A stretch of 64,000 bases of DNA, taken from Aggregatilineales bacterium (GTDB lineage: Bacteria > Chloroflexota > Anaerolineae > Aggregatilineales > Ch27). Below the pieces are notes generated by a model, which saw only the letters and a list, made by a program, of their open reading frames with translations, was not told where the DNA came from and searched no databases. The stretch is from contig JARKNX010000130.1 of the NCBI GenBank assembly GCA_029976025.1, positions 1-64,000 on the forward strand, read 5' to 3'. This document shows positions 34,414-42,371 of this stretch, piece by piece (the stretch's first letter is position 1; the number at the start of each line of letters is the position of its first letter). The translations under genes were made by a program, and so were the position numbers.

Positions 34414-36255
34414 GTGTGCGGTATTGTGGGATATATCGGGCCGCAGGATGCGGCGCCGATCATTCTGGATGGACTCAAGCGGCTGGAATATCGCGGCTAC
34501 GACTCCGCCGGGCTGGCTGTTATTCAGGACAGCGCGATTGCCGTCCGGCGCGACGTAGGCAAGCTGGACAACCTCACCCGCCTGTTCCAGCAAAGCCCGA
34601 TCAGCGGGCAGATCGGCGTCGGCCATACGCGCTGGGCCACTCACGGCGAGCCGAGCGCCCGCAACGCTCACCCGCATATCAGTATGAGCGGCCGCGTGGT
34701 GGTCGTGCATAACGGCATTGTGGAAAACTATCGCGAACTGAAAGACGAGCTGATCGCCGGGGGCGCCGTATTCAATTCCGACACGGATACCGAGGTGATC
34801 GTCCACCTGATCGAGCGTTACCTGGGCTGCGACAGCTCCCTGACCGAAGCGACGCGCCTCGCCGTGCAGCATCTGCGCGGCGCGCATGCCGTCGTTGCCA
34901 TGAGCATCCAGGAGCCGGACCGGCTGGTGACCACCCGGATCGGTAACGCTGGCGGCGTGGCGATCGGGCTGGGCGACGGGGAGAACTTCATCGCCAGCGA
35001 CATCCCGGCTGTGCTGGGGCATACGCGGCGCTTCATCTTTCTGGAGAGCCGGCAGATCGCCACTGTCACCTGCGATGGATACATGATCCAGACTCTGGGG
35101 GGCGAGCCGGTGCTGGCGCGCATAGCCAGCATCGACTGGAACCCGATGAGCGCCGAGCTGGGCGAATACAAGCACTTCATGCAAAAGGAAATTTTCGAGC
35201 AGGCCCGTGCGCTGACCGATACCGTGCGCGGGCGTATCGACTTCGAGACCGGCCAGGTCACGCTGACCGACCTCAAGCTCACAGCAGAAGAAGCCGGGCG
35301 GATCAACCGGATCGTGGCTGCCGCCTGCGGCACAAGCGCCTATTCGGCCCTGATCGGCAAATACCTGGTGGAGGAGCTGGCCCGCATCCCGGTCGAAGTG
35401 GACTACGCCAGCGAGTTCCGCTACCGCGATCCGATTATCGATTCCGATTCGGTCGTGCTGACCATCACCCAGAGCGGGGAGACAGTAGATACCCTGGCGG
35501 CTATCGAAGAGGCGCGCCTGAAGAAGGCCCGGGTGTGGAGCATCGTCAACGCAATCGGCAGCCAGGCCATGCGTCTGTCGGACGGATTCATCACCATGCA
35601 GGCCGGGCCGGAAATCGGGGTGGCCTCAACCAAGGCTTTCACCACCAGCGTCATGGATCAGGTGCTGCTGGCGCTGTATCTGGGCCAGCTTCGCGGCACG
35701 CTCAGCGCAGCCGATCTGCGGCGGCACGCCCGCGATATCGCCCGCCTGCCAGACATCGTCGGGCGTGTGCTGGAAGACAACGCCCGGTATAGCGAGCTGG
35801 CGGTGGGGCTGGCCGGGTTCAACAACTTCCTGTATCTGGGGCGCGGCATCAACTATCCTGTTGCGCTGGAAGGCGCGCTCAAGCTCAAGGAAATCAGCTA
35901 CATTCATGCCGAAGGTTACCCGGCGGGCGAGATGAAACACGGCCCGATCGCCCTGATCAACGAGAACATGCCCACCCTGGCGATCATCCTGCGCGACCAT
36001 GTGTATGACAAGATGCTCAGTCAGGTGGAGCAGGCCCGGGCGCGCGGCGGAATCGTGATCGCGGTCGCCACCGAAGGGGACACCCTGATCGCCGAAAAGG
36101 CCGACCATGTGCTCTACGTGCCGGAGGTTCCGGAGCTTCTCAGCCCGATCGTGAGCGTGATCCCCCTGCAGCTGCTGGCCTATCACATCGCCGTGCGGCG
36201 CGGCGCAGATGTGGACAAGCCGCGCAACCTGGCCAAGAGCGTGACGGTCGAATAA
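34414..36255 (+). CDS. glmS: Glutamine-fructose-6-phosphate aminotransferase (isomerizing)
   Basis: The protein is 613 residues with a GTG start, so Met is followed directly by the catalytic Cys2 (MCGIVGYIG) of the Ntn glutaminase domain. The glutaminase domain (1-240) has GHTRWATHGEPS and HNGIVENYRELKDEL. Two SIS domains (about 290-420 and 460-600) carry TQSGETVDTL, ASTKAFTTSV and AEGYPAGEMKHGPIAL, and the C-terminus reads DKPRNLAKSVTVE. It makes glucosamine-6-phosphate for peptidoglycan and other amino sugars. GGAGTGGAGGG lies upstream of the GTG. It is controlled by the upstream ribozyme. Confidence 0.97.
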   Translation: MCGIVGYIGPQDAAPIILDGLKRLEYRGYDSAGLAVIQDSAIAVRRDVGKLDNLTRLFQQSPISGQIGVGHTRWATHGEPSARNAHPHISMSGRVVVVHNGIVENYRELKDELIAGGAVFNSDTDTEVIVHLIERYLGCDSSLTEATRLAVQHLRGAHAVVAMSIQEPDRLVTTRIGNAGGVAIGLGDGENFIASDIPAVLGHTRRFIFLESRQIATVTCDGYMIQTLGGEPVLARIASIDWNPMSAELGEYKHFMQKEIFEQARALTDTVRGRIDFETGQVTLTDLKLTAEEAGRINRIVAAACGTSAYSALIGKYLVEELARIPVEVDYASEFRYRDPIIDSDSVVLTITQSGETVDTLAAIEEARLKKARVWSIVNAIGSQAMRLSDGFITMQAGPEIGVASTKAFTTSVMDQVLLALYLGQLRGTLSAADLRRHARDIARLPDIVGRVLEDNARYSELAVGLAGFNNFLYLGRGINYPVALEGALKLKEISYIHAEGYPAGEMKHGPIALINENMPTLAIILRDHVYDKMLSQVEQARARGGIVIAVATEGDTLIAEKADHVLYVPEVPELLSPIVSVIPLQLLAYHIAVRRGADVDKPRNLAKSVTVE

Positions 36256-36280
36256 AACGCGGCGGCGACATAGCTCACAT

Positions 36281-36323
36281 AAAACGGCGGAGGGTACGCC
36301 TGATTACGGGCCACCTTCCGCCG
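36281..36323 (-). terminator. Terminator of the AmaP-like gene
   Basis: An 11-bp stem with one G-T pair (36285-36295 with 36313-36323) is followed on the minus strand by TTTTATG (36278-36284). It lies 26 bases past the stop. Confidence 0.75.
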
Positions 36324-36349
36324 CTGTGTTCGCCGGTAACTGCGCCGCC

Positions 36350-37090
36350 TTACGATTGCTCGTCATCCCCCCACAGGAACGCCCGCCAGGGTTCTTCCTC
36401 CGGCGCAGGCTCGGGGGCCGGCGGCTCCGGGGCCATCACCACCGGGGCAGCGGCGGAGGGCATTTCTTCCGCCGCCAGGGCTGCGTAAGTGGTGGCGGGC
36501 AGCGACGTGTAGCGCGGCTCCATGACCGGATGCGGGATCGCCTCCACCACCGTCGTAACCCGATCCTCTGGCTCAAACTGGTTGGAGGCCAGAGTGATGT
36601 GGATCACCAGCGTCCCGGCCAGCTTCAGGCCCATCTGCTTTTCGACAAGCTGGCGCAAAACGCGGGTGATCTCCTTTTGCTTCTCGGGGATGATGATATC
36701 GGGGCGGGTGCGCACATTGAGGGTCACACTGGCCCCGGCGTTCTCGATCTCGACCTCGGTCTGCACATCCAGCACGTCAGAAACCTGGGCGATACGGGCG
36801 TTAATCTGGCGCTGCACTGAATCCAGGCTGACTTCAGCCCGCGCGCCGCGCATCCGCACCATCAGGCCAGGCGTGCGCCCGGGGCGGATCAACCGGTACA
36901 GCAGCACGATCAGGAGGGCATCCAGAATCACAGCCACAACAACCTGAAGCGTACGGGCAAATGGAGAAGCGTCGCGCAGGCGGGAGACCAGATCAATGAC
37001 CGTCTGCGGCGCGAGCAGGAATAGATTCAGTATGACCAGGAGGAGGACAATACCCAGGACCACCAGCGAGCGTCGTAAGAAGACTATCAT
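36350..37090 (-). CDS. AmaP-like (alkaline shock response membrane anchor) protein
   Basis: The protein is about 246 residues. Two membrane segments at about 3-28 and 45-68 have a short loop between them. A soluble domain (about 75-180) with SLDSVQRQINARIAQVSDVL and SVTLNVRTRPDIIIPEKQKE resembles the AmaP/Asp23-associated domain. The tail is acidic, Ala/Pro-rich and ends WRAFLWGDDEQS. AmaP anchors Asp23 at the membrane in Firmicutes and no Asp23 gene is nearby. ATG 37090 is preferred because AGGAGGG lies 8 bases upstream. A GTG at 37096 overlaps the stop of the phosphatase gene. The two genes form an operon. Confidence 0.78.
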   Translation of the reverse strand: MIVFLRRSLVVLGIVLLLVILNLFLLAPQTVIDLVSRLRDASPFARTLQVVVAVILDALLIVLLYRLIRPGRTPGLMVRMRGARAEVSLDSVQRQINARIAQVSDVLDVQTEVEIENAGASVTLNVRTRPDIIIPEKQKEITRVLRQLVEKQMGLKLAGTLVIHITLASNQFEPEDRVTTVVEAIPHPVMEPRYTSLPATTYAALAAEEMPSAAAPVVMAPEPPAPEPAPEEEPWRAFLWGDDEQS

Positions 37091-37095
37091 CAGCA

Positions 37096-38385
37096 CTACC
37101 CTCCTGTATATTTCACCACTACCAGAGTCAGATCATCGAATGGCGGGGTATCCCCCACGAAGGCTTCCACTTCGTGCAGGATATAAGCCAGAATACCTTC
37201 GGCTGGCGCGCCGGTGTCCGCCGACTGGCGCACGGCTTCCAGCAGCCGGTCAGGCCCGAACGGCTCGCCCGCGCCGTTCTCAGCCTCAGTCAGGCCGTCC
37301 GTATAATAGGCCAGGACATCGCCGGCTTGCAGCGTCAGCGGGCAGAGCTTGAGCGGAATCTCATCGAACCAGCCCATCGGGTGTCCCCCGCGCGCCAGCC
37401 ATTCGCCCCTCCGCTCACGATGGTGATAGAGCAGCGGGCAATTATGTCCGGCATTGACGCCAACCGCCTCCCCGCCGGCTGAGAAGATGGTGTAGTATAC
37501 GGTGACGAACATGCCCGTGTCACCGCCCTCCAGCATCATGAGGCGGTTAGCCTGGCGCAGGGTGTCCAGCGGTGAGCTGGTGGCGACGGCGTTGCCGCGA
37601 ATCAGGCTGCGGGCCACGGCCATGAACAACGCCGCGCCAACACCTTTGTCAGCCACATCAGCAATTACGACGCCGATGCGGCCCCCATCCAGGGGGAAGA
37701 TATCGTAGAAATCGCCGGCCACCTCCCGCGCCGACCGCCATTCCGCCGCGATTTCGTAACCGGCCAGTTCCGGGACCTGGCGGGGCAGCAGGCTGCGCTG
37801 AATCTCATAGGCCATGCTCAGCTCGCGCTCCAGCCGGGCGTTGCGCACCTCAATCTGGTGCAGCCGGGCGTTGTCCAGCGCAATGCCGGCCATCGCAGCG
37901 AAGGAGGAGAGGAGCGCCAGATCGGCGTCGCGAAACACGCCCGCCCGCAGGCTGTTGTCCACATAAACCACGCCAATCAGGCGGCCCTTGACCAGCAGCG
38001 GCGCGCACATGATGGACCGCAGACTCATGGCGATGATGCTCTGGCCGAGCGCAAAACGGGGGTCGTGTTCGGCGTTGCTGGTCAGGAGGGGCTGGCCCGT
38101 CTGCACGACCTGGTTGACGATGGTCGTGCTGTACTGAAAGTCGGGCGTATCCAGGTCCTCCTTGTTCAGCCCGCGCGCGACTTCTACCCGGAGCTGGCCG
38201 GCCTCGTCCACCAGCATCAGAAAACCGCGCTGCGCCTTAACCACCTCGATCACTTTATCCAGCACGGCGTACATCACCACATCGAGATCGAGACTGGCGC
38301 TGATCGCCTGGTAAATTTCGGTCAGGGTGGCGAAATGCTCCGCCATAATGATGGTCGATGTCGGCTGTTTATCGGAGTTGGGCAT
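37096..38385 (-). CDS. GAF-domain PP2C-type phosphatase (SpoIIE/RsbU-like)
   Basis: The protein is 429 residues. A GAF domain (about residues 25-175) is followed by a helical linker (NARLERELSMAYEIQRSLLP) and a SpoIIE domain (about 210-425). The metal-binding motifs are REVAGDFYDIF, VVIADVADKGVGAALFM, VNAGHN, YYTDGLTEA and FDDLTLVVVKY. Such proteins dephosphorylate anti-sigma-factor antagonists or STAS proteins in response to a GAF signal. The two STAS-like proteins at 16.2-17.1 kb are possible substrates, but this is speculation. ATG 38385 (next to TTG 38388) has GAGAGGGGG upstream. Confidence 0.92.
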   Translation of the reverse strand: MPNSDKQPTSTIIMAEHFATLTEIYQAISASLDLDVVMYAVLDKVIEVVKAQRGFLMLVDEAGQLRVEVARGLNKEDLDTPDFQYSTTIVNQVVQTGQPLLTSNAEHDPRFALGQSIIAMSLRSIMCAPLLVKGRLIGVVYVDNSLRAGVFRDADLALLSSFAAMAGIALDNARLHQIEVRNARLERELSMAYEIQRSLLPRQVPELAGYEIAAEWRSAREVAGDFYDIFPLDGGRIGVVIADVADKGVGAALFMAVARSLIRGNAVATSSPLDTLRQANRLMMLEGGDTGMFVTVYYTIFSAGGEAVGVNAGHNCPLLYHHRERRGEWLARGGHPMGWFDEIPLKLCPLTLQAGDVLAYYTDGLTEAENGAGEPFGPDRLLEAVRQSADTGAPAEGILAYILHEVEAFVGDTPPFDDLTLVVVKYTGG

Positions 38386-38422
38386 CAAGACCCCCTCTCA
38401 TCAGCACACGGCTTGTGAGCGA

Positions 38423-38431
38423 ATTATAACA
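38423..38431 (-). promoter_or_regulatory. Extended -10 promoter of the phosphatase-AmaP operon
   Basis: The minus strand reads TGTTATAAT: perfect TATAAT (38423-38428) with extended TGT (38429-38431). There is no convincing -35. The start site would be near 38416, about 31 bases before the ATG. Confidence 0.6.
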
Positions 38432-38507
38432 TATCCAGTGGTCAGTCACGGTAGGAGAAGAGGAAGGGGCGGCGATCCTTTCTCGTTCTCAACACCCCGG
38501 AAGCCAG

Positions 38508-38536
38508 TTGACAGGATCGTCCTCCGCTCTCATAAT
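38508..38536 (+). promoter_or_regulatory. Strong promoter ahead of the HAD gene or of a short RNA
   Basis: Perfect -35 TTGACA (38508-38513), a 17-bp spacer and -10 CATAAT (38531-38536). The predicted start near 38543 leaves about 195 untranslated bases before the HAD gene. That leader contains a terminator-like hairpin and a second, extended -10 element TGGTATAGT at 38662-38670. Confidence 0.65.
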
Positions 38537-38647
38537 GGCGACCGTCGGACCTGTGAAAGCCGGGCAGCGACGCCGGGCCAGGCAGGCGCCGGCTGAGCAG
38601 ATGCCGGGCAGGAGAATTAAGCATTTCCTCATTTTGGGGCGTGAATT

Positions 38648-38700
38648 GCCTCAGCCGCCTGTGGTATAGTGGAGGCGAATCCGGCAGGCTGAGGCTTTTT
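38648..38700 (+). terminator. Terminator-like hairpin in the leader of the HAD gene
   Basis: GCCTCAGCCGCCTG (38648-38661) pairs with CAGGCTGAGGC (38685-38695) with a small bulge, followed by TTTTT (38696-38700). It could end a short RNA of about 155 bases started at 38543 or act as an attenuator. The RNA shows no match to riboswitch classes I know. The rest of the 38389-38738 gap holds no gene. Confidence 0.5.
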
Positions 38701-38738
38701 GTTACAGGGGGTCTGCCGGACCGGATAGGGGGAATAGA

Positions 38739-39512
38739 ATGCCCCTGCGCGGCGTGATCTTCGATATGGGCGGGACATTGCTCCACTTCCACCCGCGGGA
38801 GGCTGAACCCGGTCAGGGCTGGCAAGAGATGGAGAACACCGGCGCGGATGCGCTGCGCCTGTTCCTTCATGAACAGGGGTATGCGGTCCCCCCCGCCGAC
38901 GAAGCCCGCCGCCTGAATTTCGCGGTCATGCTCGATCACTGGCGGCGCATGGGAGAAGGCGAACCGGTCAACCCGCAGCTCGGCCCGATGCTTCACCAGG
39001 TGATGAGCGCCTGGGGCCTGCCGCCGGCTGCCCTGGAAAACGGCCTGATCGAAGATGCGGTGGCCGCCTATATCGCGCCCGTGCAGGCCATCATCAGGCC
39101 GCTGGAGGGCGCAGCGGAGACGCTGCGCCGGCTGCATGAGCGCGGGCTGCGGCTGGGATTGTTCAGCAATACGGCGTGGCCGGGGGTCTATCACTTGCAG
39201 GACCTGGCCCGCTGGGGGATGATGCCCTACCTGGAGTGTGCGTTCTTTTCCGCCGATGTGGGCATCTGGAAGCCGCGGGCTGCCGCGTTCCAGATGGCGC
39301 TGGAGGCGCTCGATCTGCAACCGGAGGAGGCGGCTTATATCGGCGACCATCTATATTTTGATATTTACGGGGCACAACAGGCCGGGATGCGCGGGATATG
39401 GCTGTCCAGCGCGGAATGGCCGGCCTCACACCAGCGCGGGCTGACTATTACGCCAGACGCGACGCTGGAGAAGCTGGCCGACCTGCCGGCTGTGCTGGAG
39501 AAGTGGCTTTGA
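38739..39512 (+). CDS. HAD-superfamily hydrolase (subfamily IA)
   Basis: The protein is 257 residues. Motif I is VIFDMGGTLLHF, with the second Asp of the usual DxD replaced by Gly (DMGGT). Motif II is FSNTAWPG, the motif III region is WKPRAAAFQMAL, and motif IV is YIGDHLYFDIYGAQQAGMRGIW. A helical cap lies at about 20-110. Many family-IA members are phosphatases. The missing second Asp is known in some HAD enzymes but leaves the activity uncertain. It is probably expressed from the upstream extended -10 promoter. Confidence 0.85.
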   Translation: MPLRGVIFDMGGTLLHFHPREAEPGQGWQEMENTGADALRLFLHEQGYAVPPADEARRLNFAVMLDHWRRMGEGEPVNPQLGPMLHQVMSAWGLPPAALENGLIEDAVAAYIAPVQAIIRPLEGAAETLRRLHERGLRLGLFSNTAWPGVYHLQDLARWGMMPYLECAFFSADVGIWKPRAAAFQMALEALDLQPEEAAYIGDHLYFDIYGAQQAGMRGIWLSSAEWPASHQRGLTITPDATLEKLADLPAVLEKWL

Positions 39513-39636
39513 GGATTTGGCCCGGGGGCAATAGACAGATATAACGGAACCTGGCCGGATTGGAACAGGCCCGCCCGGACGAACATCACTCTGTCCTTTC
39601 ATACAACGTACGAGCGGTTACGCAAGGAGAATTATC

Positions 39637-40383
39637 ATGTCAGATACGTCGGCTACGCGCAAACGCAAAGTTCAGCGGGATGCGGAACAGAAACGGCGTC
39701 AGCAGCTTTATATCCTGATCGGCATTGTTGTAGTCGCCGTTCTGGCGATCTTCGTGATCATCCTGATCACGCAGCAGGGTGTCGGCGCCCAGCAAACGGC
39801 ATCCGCAATCGCCGAAAGCAGCACCTACGCGAATTACACTCCCGGCACCAGCGAGGAAGGGCTGCCCCAGCTTGGCTCCCCCGACGCGCCAATGGTGATC
39901 CGTGAGTATTCCTCTTTTGGCTGCCCGCACTGCGCCAACTTCCACGATACGCAGGTCCAGAATATCCTGAGCGATATCGCGGCGGGCGAAGTGCGCCTGA
40001 TCTACATCCCGATCACCAACTCATTCTCTATGCCGGCCTCGGCGGCGGCGTTCTGCGCCTGGGATCAGGGCCGGTTCTGGGAAATGCACGACATTCTGTT
40101 CAGCTATCTGGAGCAGTTTGGCAACAACGCCTTCGGGATCAGCAACCTGCGCTCCGCGGCGGAACAACTGGGGCTGGACATGGACGCTTTCAACGCCTGC
40201 CTCACCTCCGCCGATACCGGCACGCGGATCGACCAGGCCAACAGCCTGTTCGCCGCGCTCAACCAGCAGTACCCCAATGTGACCGGGACCCCCACTGTGA
40301 CTTTCAACGGCACCCCGCCAAGCTGGGGTTCGGGCTGGTCGGGCGATATTCGCGCCTACATTCAGGGCCTCATGGCAGGATAG
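39637..40383 (+). CDS. DsbA/thioredoxin-like disulfide protein, membrane-anchored
   Basis: The protein is 248 residues. A basic N-terminus (about 1-23) precedes one membrane segment (about 24-46). The extracytoplasmic thioredoxin_4/DsbA-like domain has the active site Cys96-Pro-His-Cys99 and the cis-proline loop TGTPTVTF. It is expected to form or isomerise disulfides in exported proteins. Two further cysteines (FCAWD, NACLTS) may form a structural bridge. AAGGAG lies before the ATG. The next gene starts 13 bases on. Confidence 0.9.
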   Translation: MSDTSATRKRKVQRDAEQKRRQQLYILIGIVVVAVLAIFVIILITQQGVGAQQTASAIAESSTYANYTPGTSEEGLPQLGSPDAPMVIREYSSFGCPHCANFHDTQVQNILSDIAAGEVRLIYIPITNSFSMPASAAAFCAWDQGRFWEMHDILFSYLEQFGNNAFGISNLRSAAEQLGLDMDAFNACLTSADTGTRIDQANSLFAALNQQYPNVTGTPTVTFNGTPPSWGSGWSGDIRAYIQGLMAG

Positions 40384-40396
40384 GAAGCGAGCTGGC

Positions 40397-41464
40397 GTGA
40401 TCATCCTTGACGCGCATCAGGATATCGCCTACAACGCCCTCCAGTTCGACCGTTCGTACACGCGGAGCGCCTGGGAAATCCGGCGCTCCGAAGCGCAGGC
40501 TGGCCTGGTCCGCGGGCCGGCGGCTAACGGGCTGCCAGACGCCTTGCTGGGGCGTCTGGCAGTTATTTTTGCCACGCTGTTCGTCGAGCCGAACTGGTCG
40601 GAGTTCACGCCAGATAAGCGCTGCAGTTACGACACCCCGCAGGAAGCCTACCGGGCGGCCCTCCGCCAGTGGGACTACTACCAGCGGCTGGCCGACGAAG
40701 ACAGGCGGGTCCGCCTGATCCGCACCGGAGCCGAGCTGGACGCTGTTCTGGCGACCTGGGAGGACGGGACGACGCTGGCCGATCATCAGGTCGGGCTGGT
40801 GCTGCTGATGGAAGGGGCGGACCCGATTCTGGAGCCGCGCCAGCTTGAAGAATGGGTGGAGCGCGGCGTGCGGATCATCGGCCCGGCGTGGTCGGCGACT
40901 CGTTACGCTGGCGGTACGTGGCGGCCCGGTCCGCTGACCGATCTGGGCCGCGAACTGCTGGATGTGATGGCCGGCTTCAACCTGATTCTGGACCTCAGCC
41001 ATACCACTGAAGAGGGCTACTTCGAAGCGCTGGATCGCTACCCCGGCCCGGTCATCGCCAGCCACAGCAACCCGACCCGCTGCTGGAATCACCACCGCAA
41101 CCTGACGGATACGCAGATACGGCGCATGGCGGAACACGACGGCGTGATGGGCGTGGTGCTGTACAACCGCTTCCTCAGCGAGCGCTGGCATCGCGGCCTG
41201 CCCAAAGCGGAGACGCCGCTCGACGTGGTGGTTGTCGCTATCGATCACGTCTGTCAGGTCACCGGCAGCGCCAGCCATTCCGGCATCGGCACGGATATTG
41301 ACGGCGGCTTCGGCGCCGATGAAATTCCGGAGGGGATTGACACTGTGAGCGACCTGCTCCGGATTGCTGACGCCTTGCGCGACCGGGGCTACCGGGAAGC
41401 CGATATCGAGGGCATTATGGGCGGCAACTTCCTGCGCATCCTGCGCCAGGCCCTGCCGGGGTGA
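40397..41464 (+). CDS. Membrane dipeptidase (peptidase M19 family)
   Basis: The protein is 355 residues with a GTG start. The N-terminal ILDAHQD gives the His7-x-Asp9 metal ligands of renal-dipeptidase-type enzymes. LLMEGADPILEP supplies the bridging Glu. LILDLSHTTEEGYFEAL and VIASHSNPTRCWNHHRNLTD supply the later His ligands, and GIGTDIDGGFG is the C-terminal signature. It hydrolyses dipeptides, often with D-residues. It has no signal peptide and is probably cytoplasmic. It lies 13 bases after the DsbA-like gene. Confidence 0.92.
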   Translation: MIILDAHQDIAYNALQFDRSYTRSAWEIRRSEAQAGLVRGPAANGLPDALLGRLAVIFATLFVEPNWSEFTPDKRCSYDTPQEAYRAALRQWDYYQRLADEDRRVRLIRTGAELDAVLATWEDGTTLADHQVGLVLLMEGADPILEPRQLEEWVERGVRIIGPAWSATRYAGGTWRPGPLTDLGRELLDVMAGFNLILDLSHTTEEGYFEALDRYPGPVIASHSNPTRCWNHHRNLTDTQIRRMAEHDGVMGVVLYNRFLSERWHRGLPKAETPLDVVVVAIDHVCQVTGSASHSGIGTDIDGGFGADEIPEGIDTVSDLLRIADALRDRGYREADIEGIMGGNFLRILRQALPG

Positions 41465-41523
41465 TTGTCCGCGATAGTGAGGCGTAAGGCGCCGCGCACA
41501 TATTGATTTGAGGGCGAGCTGCT

Positions 41524-42237
41524 ATGAAAGCGATTCTCCCCGGGGTGTGGACATTCACCGGGCTGCCGGTCGGGCGGGTCTATCTGCTGGAAGACGCCGA
41601 CGGCCTGACCCTGGTTGACGCCGGCCTGACCCTGGCGGCGGAGCGCATCCTGCGCCAGCTTGCCGCCGCGGGCCGGCGCCCGGACGAGGTCAGGCGCATT
41701 CTGGTCACGCACGGTCACTTCGATCACGTCGGCGGCCTGCCCCGGCTCAAGGCGCAAACGGGCGCCCAGGTCATCGCGTCGGACGCAGAACGCCCGATAC
41801 TGGAGGGTCAGCAGCCCCTTCAGTATCCGCCGGTGGAGACGCTCCCCCTCAGGGCGCGGCTGATGCGCGCCGGCAGCCGCGGCGATTCATTCCTCAAAGG
41901 CATCACCGTCGATCGGACAGTCGAGGATGGCGAGATGTTGCCGGAGGTTCTGGGCGGCCTGCAGGCGCTGATCATGCCCGGCCACACCCCTGGCCATACC
42001 GTCTACTGGCACCCGGAGCGGCGGCTCCTGTTCTGCGGCGACGCCATCATGCACTTCACCGGCCTGAGCGGGCCGTTCCGCGCCGTCTCGACCGATATGG
42101 ACGACGTGCACGAGTCAATCGCCCGCATCGCGGCCCTGCAGCCGGCGGCGGTGTGCTTCGGGCATGGCAATCCGCTGCTGGCGGACACAGCCGCCCGCAT
42201 TACAGCGTTCGCCCGATCCTGCAAAGCGATTCAATAA
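41524..42237 (+). CDS. Metallo-beta-lactamase-fold hydrolase
   Basis: The protein is 237 residues. The zinc motif THGHFDHVGG lies at residues 62-71 (His63, His65, Asp67, His68), followed by MPGHTPGHTVYW and FCGDAIMHF (third His and bridging Asp) and FGHGNPLL near the end. It is a general MBL-fold hydrolase of the glyoxalase-II/lactonase type. The substrate cannot be told. It is cytoplasmic. It follows the dipeptidase after 59 bases and may share its transcript. Confidence 0.88.
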   Translation: MKAILPGVWTFTGLPVGRVYLLEDADGLTLVDAGLTLAAERILRQLAAAGRRPDEVRRILVTHGHFDHVGGLPRLKAQTGAQVIASDAERPILEGQQPLQYPPVETLPLRARLMRAGSRGDSFLKGITVDRTVEDGEMLPEVLGGLQALIMPGHTPGHTVYWHPERRLLFCGDAIMHFTGLSGPFRAVSTDMDDVHESIARIAALQPAAVCFGHGNPLLADTAARITAFARSCKAIQ

Positions 42238-42299
42238 GCGCGGCGGCGCTCCCCGGTACGTTTCGTGCTCACCATCTTTAGCTCTAAATAAGACGTTAA

Positions 42300-42308
42300 T
42301 GGTATAAT
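42300..42308 (+). promoter_or_regulatory. Extended -10 promoter of the CAP-domain gene
   Basis: TGGTATAAT: perfect TATAAT at 42303-42308 with TGG upstream. No good -35 is present. It is 63 bases before the ATG. Confidence 0.55.
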
Positions 42309-42371
42309 TACCTCCAGAATTGATGCTGTTCCGTCCTGCCGCTGTGCGACCCGTTCAGAAGATTCCCCCTC

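Noticed and set aside
38543-38640. Considered as SRP RNA or a known riboswitch
   Set aside because: The SRP core GGTC-AGG...GGAA-AGCAGC and the hallmark boxes of cobalamin, TPP, c-di-GMP and SAM elements are absent.
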